Assembly: GCA_031274005.1 (NCBI GenBank)
Contig: JAISQU010000345.1
Span: forward strand, 1 to 9,111
Reading direction: 5' to 3'
DNA: 9,111 nt
DNA from: Spirochaetales bacterium
Lineage (GTDB): Bacteria > Spirochaetota > Spirochaetia > DTKZ01
Of the stretch, positions 6,191-9,111 are shown one piece after another. The notes under the pieces were generated by a model. The model did no database searches, was not told the DNA's origin, and saw nothing but the letters and a program-made list of their open reading frames with translations. How positions within the stretch are numbered: the first letter of the stretch is position 1; each line of letters begins with the position of its first letter. Made by a program: the position numbers and the translations under genes.

Positions 6191-7135
6191 ATGTATTTTA
6201 TCGCGCGCAGGCTGGTCATTACCCTCTTAACCCTGTTTCTGGTTTCGGTCCTTACCTTCCTCGCCTTCAATGTGGTGAGGGGAGACCCCGCCAGCCTTAT
6301 TCTGGGCACGGAGGCGACCGAGGAGCAGCTTGCCGCCCTGCGGGAGGAGATGGGCCTGGACCGGAGCCTCCCCGTCCGCTACGTTTCCTGGCTCGGTAAT
6401 TTTCTCACCGGAAACCTGGGGAACTCCGTCCGCTTCCGGGGAGAGTCCATCTCCGGCTTAATCCTTGATCGCCTGCCGGTAACCTTTTGTCTGGCCTGCC
6501 TTGCCCTGGTTTTTATCCTGCTTTTTTCATTTCCCGCAGCCCTGATTTCGGCCCGCAGAGAAGGCGGTCTGCTCGACCGGCTGCTGTGCGCCTGCACCTC
6601 TATGAGTATTTCCTTTCCCGGTTTTTTTCTCGCCGTGCTTTTTATCTGGATCTTCGGCATACTCCTCAATTTTTTCAGCCCCGGAACATACGTAAGTTAC
6701 AGGGAAAGCCCCGCCCGTTTTTTTGGCGGCCTGATTTTTCCCGCCCTGGCTGTCGCCATACCCAACGCCGCAATCATGGTTAAGTTTTTGCGAACCTCGA
6801 TTTTGCAGCAGCTCCGCTTTGATTATGTGCGCACAGCCTACAGCAAGGGGGCCTCCGCCCGTGCGGCGCTTTACCGGCATGTCCTGAAAAACGCAATCAT
6901 TCCGGCCCTTACTCTTTTGGGCATGATCATCGCCGAGATTTTTTCCGGCAGCATCATCATTGAACAGGTCTTTACCATCCCCGGAATCGGGAGGCTTCTC
7001 ATCGCGTCCATAGCTTCCCGCGACTACCCCATGATACAGACCCTGGTGGTGTATATCACCTTCATCGTAGTTTTCGCCAATACCCTGGCGGATATCTGCA
7101 TTCGGCTCATCGATCCAAGAATACGGGCAGGTTGA
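6191..7135 (+). CDS. ABC importer permease, DppB/OppB type
   Basis: This 314-residue inner-membrane protein forms half of the translocation channel. The N-terminal helix (about 8-29) is followed by the periplasmic segment RGDPASLILG...EEQLAALREEMGLDRSLPVRY, typical of DppB/OppB. Further membrane segments lie near 98-120, 138-163, 180-200, 238-258 and 284-306. The EAA loop that docks on the ATPase is DYVRTAYSKGASARAALYRH (211-230). EQVFTIPGIGRLL (259-271) and the DPR near the C-terminus are also family marks. It starts 18 bp after the binding-protein stop codon, with only a weak Shine-Dalgarno before the ATG, which suggests translational coupling. Confidence 0.92.
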   Translation: MYFIARRLVITLLTLFLVSVLTFLAFNVVRGDPASLILGTEATEEQLAALREEMGLDRSLPVRYVSWLGNFLTGNLGNSVRFRGESISGLILDRLPVTFCLACLALVFILLFSFPAALISARREGGLLDRLLCACTSMSISFPGFFLAVLFIWIFGILLNFFSPGTYVSYRESPARFFGGLIFPALAVAIPNAAIMVKFLRTSILQQLRFDYVRTAYSKGASARAALYRHVLKNAIIPALTLLGMIIAEIFSGSIIIEQVFTIPGIGRLLIASIASRDYPMIQTLVVYITFIVVFANTLADICIRLIDPRIRAG

Positions 7136-7139
7136 GGCC

Positions 7140-7940
7140 ATGGATTCAAACTGGAACGGGGAGTTAAAAACCGGCGCCCTCCTCTGCCTCCTTGTCGCGG
7201 GGGTAAGTCTCGCGGGCCTGTTTTACCTTCCCTACGGTTATAACGAGATGGAAAGCTCCCGCCGTTTTTTGCCCCCCCAGGCCCGGCACCTTTTGGGAAC
7301 CGACAACTTCGGCAGGGATGTTTTTTCCCGTATCATCACAGGGGGCAGGTACACCCTTTTCGTGGCGATACTCACCGTGACCGGCAGCGCCTGCGCGGGA
7401 TCGGCTCTGGGCCTGCTCTCCGGTTATGCCGGCGGGCTCTGGGATGAGATCATCATGCGGCTCATGGACGCCCTGAGTTCTTTTCCGGGCATACTCCTTG
7501 CGCTGGTGATGGTAGCCCTGCTGGACAACGGGCAGTTTACCCTGCTCATTGCCCTTCTGGTTTTGTTTATTCCCAGTTTTGTCCGCATCATGAGGAGCGG
7601 AACACTCCAGTATAAACACCGCGATTTTATACTGGCCGCGGAAATTATGGGCGCTTCCCCGTTCAGGATTCTTTTCCGGCACATTCTGCCGAACCTCGCG
7701 CCCTCCCTGCTTTCCGCCTCGGCTCTGGGGCTTTCCAACGCCATACTCGCGGAGGCCGCCATGAGCTACCTTGGCCTGGGAATACAGCCCCCTGTTCCGA
7801 GTTGGGGGCGCATGCTCTCCGAGTCCCAGAACTTTCTGTTTAACGCCCCCTGGTGCGCCCTCGCGCCGGGGATGATGATTATGCTGACAGTGTTGGCCTT
7901 TCATACTCTGGGCGAGGGAATACGCCGCCGCTATTGTTAG
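7140..7940 (+). CDS. ABC importer permease, DppC/OppC type
   Basis: This 266-residue membrane protein is the second half of the channel. After the first helix (about 11-31) comes the conserved HLLGTDNFGRDVFSR (50-64) of the DppC/OppC group. Further helices lie near 72-95, 112-128, 133-150, 186-205 and 235-258. The EAA loop runs through DFILAAEIMGASPFRILFRH (162-181). It is slightly shorter than the usual ~280-300, mainly because its N-terminal tail is short. The ATG lies 4 bp after the DppB-type stop codon, and GAGG of the stop region probably serves as a weak ribosome binding site, so the two permeases are likely coupled in translation. Confidence 0.92.
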   Translation: MDSNWNGELKTGALLCLLVAGVSLAGLFYLPYGYNEMESSRRFLPPQARHLLGTDNFGRDVFSRIITGGRYTLFVAILTVTGSACAGSALGLLSGYAGGLWDEIIMRLMDALSSFPGILLALVMVALLDNGQFTLLIALLVLFIPSFVRIMRSGTLQYKHRDFILAAEIMGASPFRILFRHILPNLAPSLLSASALGLSNAILAEAAMSYLGLGIQPPVPSWGRMLSESQNFLFNAPWCALAPGMMIMLTVLAFHTLGEGIRRRYC

Positions 7941-7950
7941 TGAGGAAACC

Positions 7951-8925
7951 ATGGGAACTCTGCTGGAGGTAAAACATTTATCCGTAGGCGTACGGCGGGG
8001 GAATAAAACCTTCCTCGCTGTGGACGATATTAGCTTCCGTATTGACGAGGGTGAAATCCTGGGCCTGGTGGGAGAATCCGGCTGCGGCAAAAGCCTCACC
8101 TGCCTTTCCATTCCCGCGCTGCCGGCTCAGGCAGTAGAGCGCCTGAGCGGGGAAATTCTTTTTCAGGGCAGAAGCCTTACCTCTTTTTCCCCTGAGGAAT
8201 TGACCCGAATCAGGGGCAGGGAAATTTCCATGATCTTTCAGGAGCCCGCGGCCGCCCTTAACCCCCTGCACCGCATAGGGGATCAAATCGCCGAAACCCT
8301 GGAACTCCACGGCCTTGCCGATAAGCGCAAACGCCGCGCCGAAGTCCTGCAAATCATGGAAAAGCTGGGCCTCCCCGAACCGGAGAAGCTGGCAAGAGCC
8401 TATCCCCACGAGCTTTCCGGGGGCATGTGCCAGCGGGTGATGATAGCCATTGCCGTCATCTGCCGCCCCGCCCTGCTTCTGGCCGACGAGCCCACAACAG
8501 CCCTGGACACGGCCTCTGAAAGCCAGATACTGGAACTTCTGCAAAAAATCAACCGCGACCTGGGCGCCGCGATTCTTTTGGTCTCCCACGATCTGGGCCT
8601 TATAAGCCGCGTCTGCCGCCGGACGCTTGTTATGTACGCGGGGAAAATCCTGGAAAGCGGAGACAGCGAGGACATTTTCAGCCGCCCTGCGCACCCCTAC
8701 ACCCAGTCCCTCATAGGCGCCATCCCCCGCAGGCAGCAGAAGGGAAAACCCCTGGCGAATATCCCCGGTAAAGTTCCTTCGATAGAGGACCCCCGCTCAG
8801 GCTGCCCCTTTGCCCCCCGATGCGTTTACGCGCAGGCCCGCTGCGCCGCCGCCTTCCCGGAGGAAACACCGCTCAGCGCCGGCCACAGGGTATACTGCCT
8901 CAGAGCGGCGGGGATAGTAACTTAG
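7951..8925 (+). CDS. ABC importer ATPase, DppD/OppD type
   Basis: This 324-residue cytoplasmic ATPase powers the importer. Walker A is GESGCGKS (41-48), the Q-loop is Q97 in IFQEP, the signature is LSGGM (155-159), Walker B is LLLADEP (175-181) and the switch histidine is H213. All catalytic elements are intact. The C-terminal oligopeptide/dipeptide domain holds Cys285, Cys291, Cys298 and Cys316 (CPFAPRC...C). That pattern is shared with DppD/OppD proteins in which a [4Fe-4S] cluster has been reported; a cluster here is inference. The gene starts 11 bp after the DppC-type gene, with GAGGAAACC before the ATG. This class usually pairs with a DppF/OppF ATPase, but none follows before the terminator. 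Confidence 0.93.
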   Translation: MGTLLEVKHLSVGVRRGNKTFLAVDDISFRIDEGEILGLVGESGCGKSLTCLSIPALPAQAVERLSGEILFQGRSLTSFSPEELTRIRGREISMIFQEPAAALNPLHRIGDQIAETLELHGLADKRKRRAEVLQIMEKLGLPEPEKLARAYPHELSGGMCQRVMIAIAVICRPALLLADEPTTALDTASESQILELLQKINRDLGAAILLVSHDLGLISRVCRRTLVMYAGKILESGDSEDIFSRPAHPYTQSLIGAIPRRQQKGKPLANIPGKVPSIEDPRSGCPFAPRCVYAQARCAAAFPEETPLSAGHRVYCLRAAGIVT

Positions 8926-9111
8926 AGGTTGAATCCCGTCCGGCTTTGGCGGGGGGCTTTCACGCGCAGCAATTCCAAATTTGAAAAAATTCGTCCTGCA
9001 ATCCCCAAAAGCATTCAAATTGTCAGCAATTTGAATGCTTTTACCCATAAAAAACGCTTCCAGACAGCAATACCATATTTAGTCGCATGGCGCTACGGAT
9101 ATGGCCGGGGC
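8926..9111. other. Operon trailer with diverged repeat core
   Basis: I see no supported gene here. GGCTTTCAC (8955-8963) followed by CGCAGCAATTCC echoes the opening motif of the repeat units at 4200-4553, with a small insertion. A terminator hairpin follows at 9007-9042. One plus-strand frame is open from 8926 to the window edge, but it has only a TTG start without a properly spaced ribosome binding site, and it crosses the terminator. Confidence 0.5.
9007..9042 (+). terminator. Strong intrinsic terminator of the importer operon
   Basis: A perfect 16-bp stem (arms 9007-9022 and 9027-9042, loop TCAG) starts with AAAA and ends with TTTT, so it can work in both directions. It lies 81 bp past the ATPase stop codon and closes the operon. 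It also fits a bidirectional terminator shared with a converging gene beyond the window. Confidence 0.8.

Noticed and set aside
6181..6399. GTG-started frame overlapping the start of the DppB-type gene
   Set aside because: It is out of frame with the permease, gives an Arg/Gly-rich translation, and the ATG at 6191 yields a complete DppB-type protein.
7164..8111. 315-codon minus-strand open frame across the DppC- and DppD-type genes
   Set aside because: It spans two well-supported plus-strand genes, encodes low-complexity hydrophilic sequence and has no family features.
8929..9111. TTG-started plus-strand frame open to the window edge
   Set aside because: GAGG touches the TTG with no spacing, the frame crosses the operon terminator, and the translation matches nothing I recognise; openness over 61 codons can be chance.

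Overview
The window is GC-rich and probably comes from a spirochaete, most likely a treponeme of the termite-gut type. This is an inference. It rests on a large exported protein built from tandem GGGVYI / GGEISGNTA beta-helix repeats, lipoprotein-type signal peptides, and intergenic DNA full of hairpins and repeats. There is no rRNA or marker gene to confirm it.

Layout, left to right. Positions 1-410 hold no gene. They contain GC-rich hairpin-forming DNA, a degenerate short-period ACCACAGAG-type repeat with inverted ends, and a terminator for the next gene. A minus-strand IclR-family regulator follows (411-1184, GTG start preferred). About 400 bp of AT-rich divergent promoter DNA with T-tracts and palindromes separates it from a plus-strand gene (1583-4186) for an 867-residue exported right-handed beta-helix protein of about 24 repeats. 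Positions 4187-4606 hold two full copies and one partial copy of a ~140-150 bp intergenic repeat. Each copy folds a hairpin at the same place from different sequence. The last hairpin abuts a good sigma-70 promoter.

That promoter drives a compact operon for a peptide/nickel-class ABC importer: lipoprotein binding protein (4607-6172), DppB-like permease (6191-7135), DppC-like permease (7140-7940) and DppD-like ATPase (7951-8925). Gene spacing is 4-18 bp. A 16-bp perfect terminator hairpin at 9007-9042 closes the operon before any DppF-type second ATPase appears. The importer therefore either uses its one ATPase as a homodimer or borrows a partner encoded elsewhere.

The genes belong to ordinary families. 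The most unusual material is non-coding: the structured repeat array, its diverged core copy downstream of the operon, and the divergent control region. I see no clear evidence of a new multi-gene system.
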